Positions 1 to 8,559 of a stretch of 60,661 bases of DNA are shown here, in pieces. Origin of the DNA: Sediminibacterium sp. UBA657 (GTDB taxonomy: Bacteria; Bacteroidota; Bacteroidia; Chitinophagales; Chitinophagaceae); NCBI GenBank assembly GCA_002299885.1, contig DBOB01000012.1, positions 1 through 60,661 of the forward strand, given 5' to 3'. The position numbers and the translations under genes are program-made. The notes under the pieces are model-generated. The model did no database searches. It saw nothing but the letters and a program-made list of their open reading frames with translations, and was not told the origin of the DNA. Positions within the stretch are counted from its first letter, which is position 1, and each line of letters opens with the position of its first letter.

Positions 1-1719
1 AGGACTTAAGATTTCTATTTGATCTACAAATGGTTTATGCAAGTCCACATCCAATTTGCCATCCACTATTTGCAGTTGCACCTCTTTATTAAACCCTTTT
101 TCTTTTGCTGCTAAAAATCCTGCAGTCAATTCGTCAATTGAACCAATACAAGTTTCTTCTGTTCCGTCTTCTGTTCTCCAAATTGGCAATGGCGTTCCCC
201 AATAACGGCTTCGAGATAAATTCCAGTCCACCATATTCTCTAACCAATTACCAAAACGACCTTCACCTGTACTCTTTGGCTTCCAATTAATGGTTTTATT
301 CAACTCCACCATTCTATCTTTCACTGCAGTAGTTTTGATAAACCAAGCATCCAATGGATAATATAAAATTGGTTTATCTGTTCTCCAACAATGCGGATAA
401 TTGTGTTCGTATTTCTCTACTTTAAACGCTCGATTTTCTTTTTTTAATTTTACCGAGATATCTACGTTCACATCTTGGAAGTCTTTTTCATCTTTATAAT
501 TCTTCACGAATCTTCCTGCAAATTCTCCTACACCATCAATGAACTTTCCTTCTCTATCAACTAAAGTAATAATACCTAAATTATTTTTTTGTCCCACCTT
601 ATAGTCATCTGCACCAAATGCTGGCGAAGTATGCACAATACCAGTACCATCTTCTGTGGTCACAAAATCGCCTAAGATTATTTTAAATGGATCACCTTCT
701 ATATTGGCAGGATTATTTGCTTCAAATGGCATCAACTGCTCATAGCGTAATCCGTCTAATTGACTTCCTTTAAATGTGGCCAATTCCTTCCATGGAACAA
801 TTTTATCACCTTCTGCAAAGCTTGTTAATCTCAATCCTTCTTCTTTGAAATACTTTGATACCAATGCTTTTGCAACAACTACATTCACTGACAATGCAGT
901 GTATGGATTATAAGTAGCTATCAAAGCGTATTCAATATTTTGTCCAACAGTCAATCCTAAATTTGATGGTAAAGTCCATGGCGTAGTGGTCCATGCCATA
1001 TAAAATACTTCCTTAGAAAGTGGATTATTTGCAGCTGCATCAAAAATAAATTGACTTTCTTTTGAGGGGATGGCTTTAAACATGGCCACCACAGAAGTGT
1101 CTTTTACATCTTTGTAAGTACCAGGCTGATTCAATTCATGTGAGCTTAATCCTGTTCCTGCTGCTGGAGAATATGGCTGAATGCTTACACTTTGATACAA
1201 GTATCCTTTTTTATAAAGTGTGCTTAATATCCACCACAATGTTTCAATATAATTATTTTCAAATGTGATGTATGGATTATCTAAGTCAACCCAATAACCC
1301 ATCTTATTGGTAATATCATCCCACTCTTTTTTATAACGCAATACTGCTTCTCTACATTTTTGATTGTAGGCTTCTACAGTGATTGTCTTTCCAATATCTT
1401 CCTTGGTAATACCTAATTCTTTTTCTACCCCTAACTCAACTGGTAAGCCATGGGTATCCCATCCGCCTTTTCTTTTTACTTGAAAACCTTGCATGGTTTT
1501 ATAACGACAAACCATGTCCTTTAAAGTTCTTGAAATCACATGGTGAATTCCAGGCATACCATTGGCACTTGGAGGACCTTCATAAAACACAAACGGTGTT
1601 TTACCTTCTCTTAATTGAACAGATTGTTCAAATGCTTGTTCTTTTTTCCAAGCTGCTAAAATTTCTGCCTCAATTGTTGGCAGATGTAAGCCATTAAATT
1701 CTGGATATTGATTACTCAT
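1..1719 (-). CDS. ileS: Isoleucyl-tRNA synthetase, N-terminal part (runs off the window)
   Basis: Charges tRNA-Ile with isoleucine in the cytoplasm. The start is ATG at 1719 (protein begins MSNQYPEFNGLHLPTIE) and 573 codons are open to base 1, so roughly the C-terminal half is missing. GPPSANGMPGIHH near residue 50 is the class Ia HIGH-box region, with GIHH as the HIGH variant. GGWDTHGLPVE and, near the window edge, SRYWGTPLPIW are further IleRS signatures. The KMSKS loop lies outside the window. The HIGH variant and the expected length suggest the eukaryote-like IleRS2 type common in Bacteroidota, a group associated with mupirocin tolerance; that is family knowledge and not shown here. lspA lies 68 nt upstream on the same strand. 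Confidence 0.96.
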   Translation of the reverse strand, partial: MSNQYPEFNGLHLPTIEAEILAAWKKEQAFEQSVQLREGKTPFVFYEGPPSANGMPGIHHVISRTLKDMVCRYKTMQGFQVKRKGGWDTHGLPVELGVEKELGITKEDIGKTITVEAYNQKCREAVLRYKKEWDDITNKMGYWVDLDNPYITFENNYIETLWWILSTLYKKGYLYQSVSIQPYSPAAGTGLSSHELNQPGTYKDVKDTSVVAMFKAIPSKESQFIFDAAANNPLSKEVFYMAWTTTPWTLPSNLGLTVGQNIEYALIATYNPYTALSVNVVVAKALVSKYFKEEGLRLTSFAEGDKIVPWKELATFKGSQLDGLRYEQLMPFEANNPANIEGDPFKIILGDFVTTEDGTGIVHTSPAFGADDYKVGQKNNLGIITLVDREGKFIDGVGEFAGRFVKNYKDEKDFQDVNVDISVKLKKENRAFKVEKYEHNYPHCWRTDKPILYYPLDAWFIKTTAVKDRMVELNKTINWKPKSTGEGRFGNWLENMVDWNLSRSRYWGTPLPIWRTEDGTEETCIGSIDELTAGFLAAKEKGFNKEVQLQIVDGKLDVDLHKPFVDQIEILSP

Positions 1720-1787
1720 AAAACGCTTGTCCTATCTGATTTTTAGGCCATGAAGGTACGAATAAGCGCTGAAAAAAGGAAAGGAAA

Positions 1788-2423
1788 TTATGCAGCCTCG
1801 TCTGAAGGGAAAAACTTGCTTTGAAATATAAATAATGCAATGACCCCAGTACTAATGGACATATCGGCGAAATTGAATACTGGACGGAAGAATTCAAAGG
1901 ACTCACCGCCCCAAATAGGCACCCAGCTTGGAAACTGTGCATTGGTGATGATTGGGAAATAAAACATGTCAACCACTTTGCCATGCAAAAAACTGGCATA
2001 CCCGCCTCCTTCTGGTAAAAACTGTGCTACAATGGCAGTGTATGGAATACTGGCATCAAACAAAAGGCCATAAAACATACTATCAATTAAATTACCCAAT
2101 GCCCCTGCATAAATTAAAGCAGCACAAATGATAAAGCCATTGTGGTATTGTTTTTTGATAAACCCTTTGATTAAAAATGTACCCCAAATCACCGCAGCCA
2201 ATCTAAATAAGGTCAATGCGATTTTACCAAAACCGCCACCAAATTTAAGGCCCCATGCCATCCCCTCATTTTCTACAAAATGCAATCTGAACCAAGAACC
2301 AATCACTTGATGTTCTTCGCCTAAAAAGTAATTCAACTTGATATAAAATTTCAACAACTGATCAATGACAATAATGGCAATGATCAATGCAGCTACTTTT
2401 TTCCCGTTCATTTTTAATTGCAT
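1788..2423 (-). CDS. lspA: Lipoprotein signal peptidase (signal peptidase II)
   Basis: Inner-membrane aspartyl protease that cleaves the signal peptide of prolipoproteins after lipidation of the lipobox Cys. Four hydrophobic segments are visible. The family motifs are GNLIDS (N111, D114), VVDMF (D152) and FNFADMSI (D187); D152 and D187 should be the catalytic pair. At 211 aa it is longer than the roughly 160 aa of proteobacterial LspA. The extra length lies between D114 and D187, an insertion seen in Bacteroidota homologues. An alternative start at the second Met (2411) would remove 4 residues. It follows the TerC gene by 3 nt, so the two are probably cotranscribed. Many lipoproteins in this window (SusD, both VCBS proteins, the haloperoxidase-like and PstS-like proteins) are expected substrates. 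Confidence 0.95.
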   Translation of the reverse strand: MQLKMNGKKVAALIIAIIVIDQLLKFYIKLNYFLGEEHQVIGSWFRLHFVENEGMAWGLKFGGGFGKIALTLFRLAAVIWGTFLIKGFIKKQYHNGFIICAALIYAGALGNLIDSMFYGLLFDASIPYTAIVAQFLPEGGGYASFLHGKVVDMFYFPIITNAQFPSWVPIWGGESFEFFRPVFNFADMSISTGVIALFIFQSKFFPSDEAA

Positions 2424-2426
2424 AAA

Positions 2427-3395
2427 TTAAATGGTATTGTCCTCAAAATTCTTTGGTAGATTTTTTTGACGATTTGAAAAGATGGAATACAAGATTGAAC
2501 CTGTAATTGAAAATACAATCACTAATAAAGATATAAGCACTTGGGTATTTTTACTCATGACCATATTGATATAATGTTCTCCAAGCATTTTAACGCCAAT
2601 GAATATCAACACAATCGCAATACCTTGTTGAAGATGTTCAAATTGATTCACCGCACCTCTTAATAAAAAGAACAATGAACGCAAACCTAGTATCGCAAAA
2701 ATATTAGATGTATAAATCACTAAACTACTCATTGAAATACCCATTACCGCTGGGATAGAATCTAAAGCAAATACCAAATCAATTGCAGCTAATAAAACAA
2801 CCACCACGAAAAGGCTTGTGTACATTGGCTTTCCGCCAATGCGCATCATGAACTTGCCATTCCCGTCTTCATTGGTGATAGGCAAAAACTTTTTTAAGAA
2901 TAGATAGATCTTAGACTTATGTGGATCAAAGGCTTCGTCTTCTCCTGCACTAAACATCTTATAACCAGTGTACAATAAAAACACTCCAAATAAATATAAA
3001 ATCCAAGCAAATTTTGCAACCAATGCAACTCCAACTGTAATAAAAATAACCCTAAATAAAATCGCAATCAAAATACCTATTAACAAAACCCTTGAGAGGT
3101 GTTGTTCCTTTACTTTAAATGCATCAAAAATTAAAATGAATACAAAAATATTATCAATGCTTAAACTCCACTCCATTAAGTAGCCGCTTAAATATTCAAA
3201 GGCCAATTTCTGTCCTTCCTCTACCCACATGAATACAAAGAAGCCTAATGCCAACATCACCCAAATAAAAGTTTGTTGAAGTGCTTGACGAATGGTGATA
3301 GTCGTATTTTTTTTACTTAAAAAGCCTAAGTCTAAAATTAATGCAGTCACTACAACCACGCCAAAAACTAGGTATACTATTTGATCTGTTGTCAT
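2427..3395 (-). CDS. TerC/Alx family integral membrane protein
   Basis: A 322-aa polytopic membrane protein of the TerC family (tellurite resistance TerC / Alx, linked in other bacteria to Mn2+ export and metallation of exported proteins). About 8-9 hydrophobic segments are present. The family's acidic membrane motifs are visible: WSLSIDNIFVF near residue 80 and FALDSIPAVMGIS near residue 210. A charged cytoplasmic loop (AGEDEAFDPHKSKIYLFLKK) separates the two halves. Length is typical. It lies upstream of lspA with a 3-nt gap. The substrate cannot be read from sequence; a manganese or other metal role is inferred from the family. Confidence 0.9.
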   Translation of the reverse strand: MTTDQIVYLVFGVVVVTALILDLGFLSKKNTTITIRQALQQTFIWVMLALGFFVFMWVEEGQKLAFEYLSGYLMEWSLSIDNIFVFILIFDAFKVKEQHLSRVLLIGILIAILFRVIFITVGVALVAKFAWILYLFGVFLLYTGYKMFSAGEDEAFDPHKSKIYLFLKKFLPITNEDGNGKFMMRIGGKPMYTSLFVVVVLLAAIDLVFALDSIPAVMGISMSSLVIYTSNIFAILGLRSLFFLLRGAVNQFEHLQQGIAIVLIFIGVKMLGEHYINMVMSKNTQVLISLLVIVFSITGSILYSIFSNRQKNLPKNFEDNTI

Positions 3396-3409
3396 GCTGT
3401 AAAGATAAG

Positions 3410-5860
3410 CTATGATTTAGATACAGCAAATCGAGATTGGCGATAAGCATAAGCTGCCCAATAACCAAGTCCTAGCAAGAAGAGTGGACCAAGTAATAAT
3501 ACCAATTGTATCCAAAGTCTATTTTCTGCTACTTTTCCTGGATCCAGCCTTCTTAATACTAAATTCTTTTTTCTTGCTTCTAATAAACGAACTGGTTCAT
3601 TTAAATAAGCAATCATATTTTGAAAAAAAACAGGATTCGCAAATTGTACACCCTCATAAGGTATCATCCCCATTGGAAGCGGCCCTTTTTGTGCATCTAC
3701 AAAATTGGTAATTAAATCGGCATCAGATAATACAATTTGTTTTGATGCTTTACTACCCATTGTCACAAAAGCTTTGCCAGTGGCTAATTGAACCGAGTCC
3801 ATCAAAGCTTGAGTGAGTCTGCCTGCAAAGGCAGACTTAAATTCGCCTTCTAATAAGACTGCAATCGGAATATGTTGTTTTGTAAAACTTGCTAATTCAC
3901 CTTCCTGCTGACCACTATTTAATTGAATCATCGTTGGACTGCTAATGATTCTGCTTGTAGTATCCGTGGTTAATAAAATGGTTTTAGTTATCCCTGCAGC
4001 CCTTACGGTGTCTATACTTGCAGGAAAAGCTGTCAATACCCTATCCATATTTTGTACCATAGGATGCTCCGATCCAGCTTGCGCAAAGGGATAGTAAGGC
4101 CATGGTACTCTTTGTATCGTTGGCGCACCTGCTGCATCTACACCAACCACCATCGGCAACTTAGCACAATTTAAATCTTGCACTAAATTGGTATTCACCC
4201 TTACACCATATTTAAACATTAGAGCATCTAAACCAAGTCCACGATCAAAGGCAAGGTAGGCGCCGTTTGTATTGCGTAAACTATCATATTCTGCATACAA
4301 TGGATCCAATGCCCAAATTACATTACCACCAGCAAGCACAAATTGGTCAATCTTTAATTGGTCTAATTCCGATAAACGCTGAGTTGGTTTTACAATTAAT
4401 AAAGTGTTGATTTTACTTGCATCTGGGAATCCTTTCTTTAAATCAAAGACCCCAAGATTGTACTGGTTTTTTATAGATTGTCCTAAATCGTTCACCGTAT
4501 AATCCAATGGTTCTCCATGGCCCACCAAATAAGCAATACTTGGCTTTTCAGTTCTATTCATTAAATAAATGGCCTGCACAATTTTATATTCCAAGAGTGC
4601 CTCCGCAGCATTAAAGCTGGCTTCAATATCAACTTCTGGTAATTCCTTTACAATATTATATGGCTTAAAAAATTGCTTACTGCTTCTTAAATCAATCGCA
4701 ATTGGCTTTTGCCCTTCCACTTCGATCAAGAGTCCTGGCACCAATAATTGATCTAGTTTTTTATCAGTAATCGTCTCTGTATTTTGAAAACGATCTATAG
4801 GTAATCCTTGTTTTTGAAGACTATCATAAAATAGCATCAAGGCGCTGTCTTTAAACAGTTCACCTGGAACAGTGTGTTCCCAACTAATCCAATTGGGATT
4901 CATTTGTTCTAATTGATCAAGCAACTGAATAGTAGCAAGTTCTAACTTTTTATAATGCGCAGGCAATTCGCCTCCAAGATAAAGATGGATTTTTACAGGT
5001 TGCTTTACCTCTTGGATCAATACCGTAGATTGTTCACTGATGGTATAGCGTTGGTCTTTTGTAAGATCTAATTGCAAAGGATACAAATGACTTAGAAAAT
5101 TCAATAAAAACATAACTAGTAGCACCCATGCATACTTGAACTTGCCAGACAATTGTTCGATTGCACCTAAACCAAATAAAAGTATAATAGTAAAAAAGTA
5201 TATGATGTCCTCTAACCTTATCGCTCCTTTATTTAAATTCTGATAATGTGCTGCAAGGCCTAATTGACGAATATAAAAATCATACCCATTTTGAAAAAAT
5301 TGCAGGTCGGCAATCCAATCAAATCCTTTAAATAAAAAAATACAAATGATGACCGAACCCAATAAGGCAATCATAGTATGTTTTGTAGCGGTGCTCATAT
5401 AAACACCAACAGCTACATAGACAGCAGCTAATGCAATTAAACCGATATACGCACCAATGGTTGCGCCCCAATCTATCCCACCTATTGCACTTAAATAATT
5501 AAGGACAATGGCATAAAAAAATGTTGGAAGGATTGCTAAAATAGTAATTGATACAACCCCTAAATATTTCCCAATCAAAATAGACCTAGTCGAAATTGGG
5601 AGGCTCTTTAAAATTTCATAAGTGCCTTGCTTATACTCTTCCGAAAAGCTCCGCATGGTAATTGCGGGGATTAGAAGAATTAAAATCCATGGGGCAAAAT
5701 CAAAATACACTTGTAAGCTTGTGTATCCAAAATCCAATACATTGAAGTTGGGCAGTACAAATAACAATAGTCCATTTACTAGTAAATAGAAACTGATGAT
5801 TAAATAGCCGGAAAGGCTTCCGAAATAATGTGCCCACTCTTTTTTACATATTGCCCACAT
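3410..5860 (-). CDS. gldFG: GldF-GldG fusion: gliding-associated ABC transporter permease plus auxiliary protein
   Basis: One 816-aa reading frame carries two proteins that are separate in Flavobacterium. Residues 1 to about 245 are an ABC-2 permease like GldF, with six hydrophobic segments and RSFSEEYKQGTYEILKSLP in the first cytoplasmic loop. From about 250 onward it is GldG-like: a transmembrane segment, then LDLTKDQRYTISEQS, an extended periplasmic region with GHGEPLDY, and a final membrane anchor near 785-810. The partner ATPase GldA is not in the window. In flavobacteria GldAFG supports gliding and type IX secretion; whether this organism glides is unknown. An exact -7 box ends 4 nt before the ATG, so the mRNA may be leaderless. 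Confidence 0.88.
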   Translation of the reverse strand: MWAICKKEWAHYFGSLSGYLIISFYLLVNGLLLFVLPNFNVLDFGYTSLQVYFDFAPWILILLIPAITMRSFSEEYKQGTYEILKSLPISTRSILIGKYLGVVSITILAILPTFFYAIVLNYLSAIGGIDWGATIGAYIGLIALAAVYVAVGVYMSTATKHTMIALLGSVIICIFLFKGFDWIADLQFFQNGYDFYIRQLGLAAHYQNLNKGAIRLEDIIYFFTIILLFGLGAIEQLSGKFKYAWVLLVMFLLNFLSHLYPLQLDLTKDQRYTISEQSTVLIQEVKQPVKIHLYLGGELPAHYKKLELATIQLLDQLEQMNPNWISWEHTVPGELFKDSALMLFYDSLQKQGLPIDRFQNTETITDKKLDQLLVPGLLIEVEGQKPIAIDLRSSKQFFKPYNIVKELPEVDIEASFNAAEALLEYKIVQAIYLMNRTEKPSIAYLVGHGEPLDYTVNDLGQSIKNQYNLGVFDLKKGFPDASKINTLLIVKPTQRLSELDQLKIDQFVLAGGNVIWALDPLYAEYDSLRNTNGAYLAFDRGLGLDALMFKYGVRVNTNLVQDLNCAKLPMVVGVDAAGAPTIQRVPWPYYPFAQAGSEHPMVQNMDRVLTAFPASIDTVRAAGITKTILLTTDTTSRIISSPTMIQLNSGQQEGELASFTKQHIPIAVLLEGEFKSAFAGRLTQALMDSVQLATGKAFVTMGSKASKQIVLSDADLITNFVDAQKGPLPMGMIPYEGVQFANPVFFQNMIAYLNEPVRLLEARKKNLVLRRLDPGKVAENRLWIQLVLLLGPLFLLGLGYWAAYAYRQSRFAVSKS

Positions 5861-5864
5861 GACC

Positions 5865-5872
5865 CAAAGCTA
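5865..5872 (-). promoter_or_regulatory. Putative -7 box TAGCTTTG of gldFG
   Basis: An exact match to the Bacteroidota -7 consensus TAnnTTTG on the minus strand, followed by GGTC and then the gldFG ATG. Only 4 nt separate box and start codon, so transcription should begin at or next to the ATG. No clear TTG -33 element was found at the usual spacing. Confidence 0.5.
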
Positions 5873-5880
5873 CATAAAAA

Positions 5881-5903
5881 ATGCCCCGGTTTTACCGGGG
5901 CAT
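5881..5903 (-). terminator. Intrinsic terminator of the isc operon
   Basis: Perfect 9-bp stem ATGCCCCGG/CCGGGGCAT with a 5-nt loop. On the minus strand it is followed by TTTTT. It lies 47 nt beyond the stop of the IscA-like gene and just upstream of the gldFG promoter. Confidence 0.9.
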
Positions 5904-5950
5904 TTTAGATAAATCGTTAAATTTTTAGCCGTTTTGAAAACTAAAAAAAG

Positions 5951-6304
5951 TTATACTGCAAAACTCTCTCCACAACCACAACTTCTACTTGCATTGGGAT
6001 TGTTGAAATAAAAACCTTTTCCGTTCAATCCGTCTGAAAATTCTAATTCAGTATTGACTAAGTATAAAAAACTTTTCAGGTCAGTTACAATTTTCACGCC
6101 GTTGTCCTCAAAAACTTGATCCATCGGCTTTATTTCATTGTCAAAGTCTAGTTTGTAGCTCAATCCGGAACAGCCTCCGCCCACCACACCTACTCTTAAA
6201 AAATAGTTAGGGTCATCGGAGACACCAGCATCCAGCATAAGTTGTTTTACTTTTGCCTTTGCCTTTTCACTCACGTAAATTGTATTTTCTAAAACTTCGC
6301 TCAT
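5951..6304 (-). CDS. A-type iron-sulfur carrier (IscA/ErpA/SufA family)
   Basis: A 117-aa A-type carrier that accepts or delivers Fe-S clusters or iron to apoproteins. The three conserved cysteines are present: C45 in VGGGCSGLSY and C109/C111 in the C-terminal SRSCGCGESF. Length is typical. It is the last gene of iscS-iscU-iscA, 8 nt after iscU, and is followed by a strong terminator. Sequence alone does not separate IscA, ErpA and SufA; the neighbours favour an IscA role. Many Fe-S acceptors are encoded in the window, notably NuoB, E, F, G, I and RlmN. Confidence 0.93.
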   Translation of the reverse strand: MSEVLENTIYVSEKAKAKVKQLMLDAGVSDDPNYFLRVGVVGGGCSGLSYKLDFDNEIKPMDQVFEDNGVKIVTDLKSFLYLVNTELEFSDGLNGKGFYFNNPNASRSCGCGESFAV

Positions 6305-6312
6305 GCTTTCAA

Positions 6313-6729
6313 TTAGTGAATTCGCTCTTCAAATACCAATTGCTCTAAACCATTCTTTGAACGGTAGTCGTTGATTGCTGCTTTGATCGCATCTTCTGCT
6401 AAAACTGAACAGTGAATTTTTACTGGAGGTAAGTTTAACTCTTCCACTAAATCCATGTTGTCAATTTTAACTGCTTCGTCCACTGACTTACCCTTTAACC
6501 ACTCTGTAGCTAAAGAAGAAGAAGCGATAGCAGAACCACAACCAAATGTTTTGAATTTTGCGTCAGTGATGATGCCAGTAGCATTATCTACTTGAATTTG
6601 CAAACGCATTACGTCACCACATTCTGGTGCGCCTACTAAACCTGTTCCAACTGTGTTGGATGACTTATCTAATGTACCTACATTTTTAGGATTAGAATAA
6701 TGATCGATTACTTTATCTGAGTATGCCAT
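6313..6729 (-). CDS. iscU: Fe-S cluster assembly scaffold IscU
   Basis: Scaffold on which new [2Fe-2S] clusters are built from sulfur supplied by IscS. The protein is 138 aa, begins MAYSDKVIDHYSNPKNVGTL, and has the ligand set C37 and D39 (PECGDV), C64 (FGCGSAIASSS) and C107 (VKIHCSVL). LPPVKIHC matches the HscA-binding LPPVK motif of IscU, although no hscA or hscB gene is adjacent. It belongs to the proteobacterial/mitochondrial IscU type and not the SufU type, which carries an insertion. It lies between iscS and the A-type carrier in one operon. Confidence 0.96.
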   Translation of the reverse strand: MAYSDKVIDHYSNPKNVGTLDKSSNTVGTGLVGAPECGDVMRLQIQVDNATGIITDAKFKTFGCGSAIASSSLATEWLKGKSVDEAVKIDNMDLVEELNLPPVKIHCSVLAEDAIKAAINDYRSKNGLEQLVFEERIH

Positions 6730-6780
6730 GATTGTTTATTTTATATATTTTCAAAAATGAGACTTGGTCTCGTTTAATTA

Positions 6781-7998
6781 TTAGTGATGCGCCCATTGAA
6801 TTGAATCAATATCGATACCTTCTTTGAACATTTCCCATAAAGGACTCATCTCTCTTAATTTCAATACAGTGTCTGTAACTGCCTTGATTGTAAAATCGAT
6901 TTGCTCTTCGGTTGTATATCTTCCTAAGCCAAAACGTAATGAGCTATGCGCTAAATCATCTCCTAAGCCTAAAGCCTTCAATACATAGCTAGGCTCTAAT
7001 GAAGCAGATGTACAAGCCGAACCAGAAGACAATGCGATGTCTTTATTAAAGCCCATCATCAAACCTTCACCTTCTACGTATTTGAAAGAAATATTACTTA
7101 CATGTGGCAAACGATGTGCTGGATTTCCATTCACATAAGACTCGTCGATTTGCTTTAATGCATTTTCTAATTTATCTCTTAATTTAGAAATTCTTTCTGT
7201 GTCAGAAGCCATTTCTAATCTTGCTAATTCACAAGCTTTACCAAAGCCCACAATACCAGGCACATTCAAAGTACCGCTACGCATTCCTCTTTCGTGTCCA
7301 CCACCATCTAATTGCGCTGTTACTTTTACTCTTGGATTTTTACGACGAACATACAATGCACCAACCCCTTTAGGACCGTACATTTTATGTGCAGTAAACG
7401 CCATCAAGTCAATGCCGTCTGCATTTACATCTACTGGTATTTTACCAACAGCTTGCACTGCATCTGTAAAAAATAATGCACCATGCTTTTTAGCAATGGC
7501 ACTAATTTCTTTCACTGGTTGTACTACACCAATTTCATTATTTGCATACATGATCGCCACTAAAATAGTGGTTGGTCTCATTGCAGCTTCTAATGCTTTC
7601 AAGTCAATTAATCCGTCAGGTTGTACTTCTAAATAAGTTACTTCTGCACCTAATTTTTCTAAGTGCTTACAAGTATCTAATACTGCTTTATGTTCAGTGG
7701 TACAAGTAATGATGTGGTTTCCCTTACTTGCGTACATTTCGTACACCCCTTTGATCCCTAAATTGTCCCCCTCGGTTGCACCAGAAGTAAAAATGATTTC
7801 TTTTGGGTCTGCACCAATTAATTGCGCGATTTGTTCACGTGCATAATCTACTGCCTCCTCTGCATGCCATCCGAAAGAGTGGTTCCTACTTGCCGCATTT
7901 CCAAAATTTTCAGTGAAATAAGGAATCATCGTCTCCAAAACCCTAGGATCCATTGGGGTAGTTGAATTATGGTCAAGATAAATTGGTAATTTTAACAT
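6781..7998 (-). CDS. iscS: Cysteine desulfurase IscS
   Basis: PLP-dependent enzyme that converts cysteine to alanine and hands a persulfide to IscU and to tRNA-thiolation partners. The protein is 405 aa, as expected for IscS. The PLP lysine is K205 in TAHKMYGPKG, the catalytic cysteine is C329 in SSGSACTSAS on the long flexible loop of the group I enzymes, and the N-terminal YLDHNSTTP is typical. It is the first gene of the operon; no iscR precedes it. An exact -7 box (TAACTTTG) lies about 28 nt upstream of the start. The 51-nt gap to iscU contains a weak hairpin. Confidence 0.96.
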   Translation of the reverse strand: MLKLPIYLDHNSTTPMDPRVLETMIPYFTENFGNAASRNHSFGWHAEEAVDYAREQIAQLIGADPKEIIFTSGATEGDNLGIKGVYEMYASKGNHIITCTTEHKAVLDTCKHLEKLGAEVTYLEVQPDGLIDLKALEAAMRPTTILVAIMYANNEIGVVQPVKEISAIAKKHGALFFTDAVQAVGKIPVDVNADGIDLMAFTAHKMYGPKGVGALYVRRKNPRVKVTAQLDGGGHERGMRSGTLNVPGIVGFGKACELARLEMASDTERISKLRDKLENALKQIDESYVNGNPAHRLPHVSNISFKYVEGEGLMMGFNKDIALSSGSACTSASLEPSYVLKALGLGDDLAHSSLRFGLGRYTTEEQIDFTIKAVTDTVLKLREMSPLWEMFKEGIDIDSIQWAHH

Positions 7999-8026
7999 AG
8001 TTCTATTTTATATTTGTCTAAGGGCA

Positions 8027-8034
8027 CAAAGTTA
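8027..8034 (-). promoter_or_regulatory. Putative -7 box TAACTTTG of iscS
   Basis: Exact TAnnTTTG match on the minus strand, 28 nt before the iscS start. No -33 TTG at standard spacing is obvious. An inverted pair AGTTCTAT (7999-8006) / ATAGAACT (8038-8045) brackets it. Confidence 0.45.
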
Positions 8035-8109
8035 AAGATAGAACTGCAATATGTAGGATTTCGTTAGCTTTAGATGGCATTTTTTTCCCAATTCGTAAAA
8101 CAAGCAAAA

Positions 8110-8514
8110 ATGGATTATAAGGTGGACCATATTGGCATTGCGGTGAATGACTTAAAAACAAGTATTCCTTTGTATGAGCGCCTTTTAGGGGCGTCTTGTT
8201 ATAAAACCGAACAAGTACCTAGCGAGGCGGTCGATACTGCGTTTTTTTTACAAAACGGGGCTAAAATAGAACTGGTGGCAAGCACAAACCCAGATGGGGT
8301 GATTTCCAAGTTCATTGGTAAAAAAGGAGAAGGACTGCACCATGTCGCTTTTGAAGTTCCAGATATACTCGCCGAAATGGAAAGATTGAAAAAAGAAGGC
8401 TTCACTTTACTCAATGAAGCCCCAAAATTAGGTGCCGATAACAAATGGGTTTGTTTTGTGCATCCAAAGGATGCAAACGGGGTCTTGATTGAATTGTGTC
8501 AGACGAAAAAATAA
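8110..8514 (+). CDS. mce: Methylmalonyl-CoA epimerase
   Basis: Interconverts (2R)- and (2S)-methylmalonyl-CoA in the propionate/succinate pathway. The protein is a vicinal-oxygen-chelate (glyoxalase-fold) enzyme with metal-ligand regions DHIGIAV, EGLHHVAFEV and GVLIELCQ. I chose the ATG at 8110, which gives 134 aa beginning MDYKVDHIGIAV, the family's usual length and N-terminus. An in-frame ATG at 8074 would add 12 atypical residues and lies one base behind a near-consensus -7 box (TAGCTTTA, 8065-8072). It is a single plus-strand gene divergent from iscS and convergent with rnc. Methylmalonyl-CoA mutase is not in the window. Confidence 0.92.
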   Translation: MDYKVDHIGIAVNDLKTSIPLYERLLGASCYKTEQVPSEAVDTAFFLQNGAKIELVASTNPDGVISKFIGKKGEGLHHVAFEVPDILAEMERLKKEGFTLLNEAPKLGADNKWVCFVHPKDANGVLIELCQTKK

Positions 8515-8559
8515 GGCGCTCAAAATAATCTTACTAGCTTATTGGTCTAATAAATTTGT

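Noticed and set aside
7199..7636. A 145-codon plus-strand open frame
   Set aside because: Fully inside iscS on the opposite strand; its sequence has no domain logic, and iscS carries all catalytic motifs.
8515..8559. Imperfect hairpin between mce and rnc (TTATT/AATAA core)
   Set aside because: AT-only core with several bulges; not distinguishable from background in this composition.
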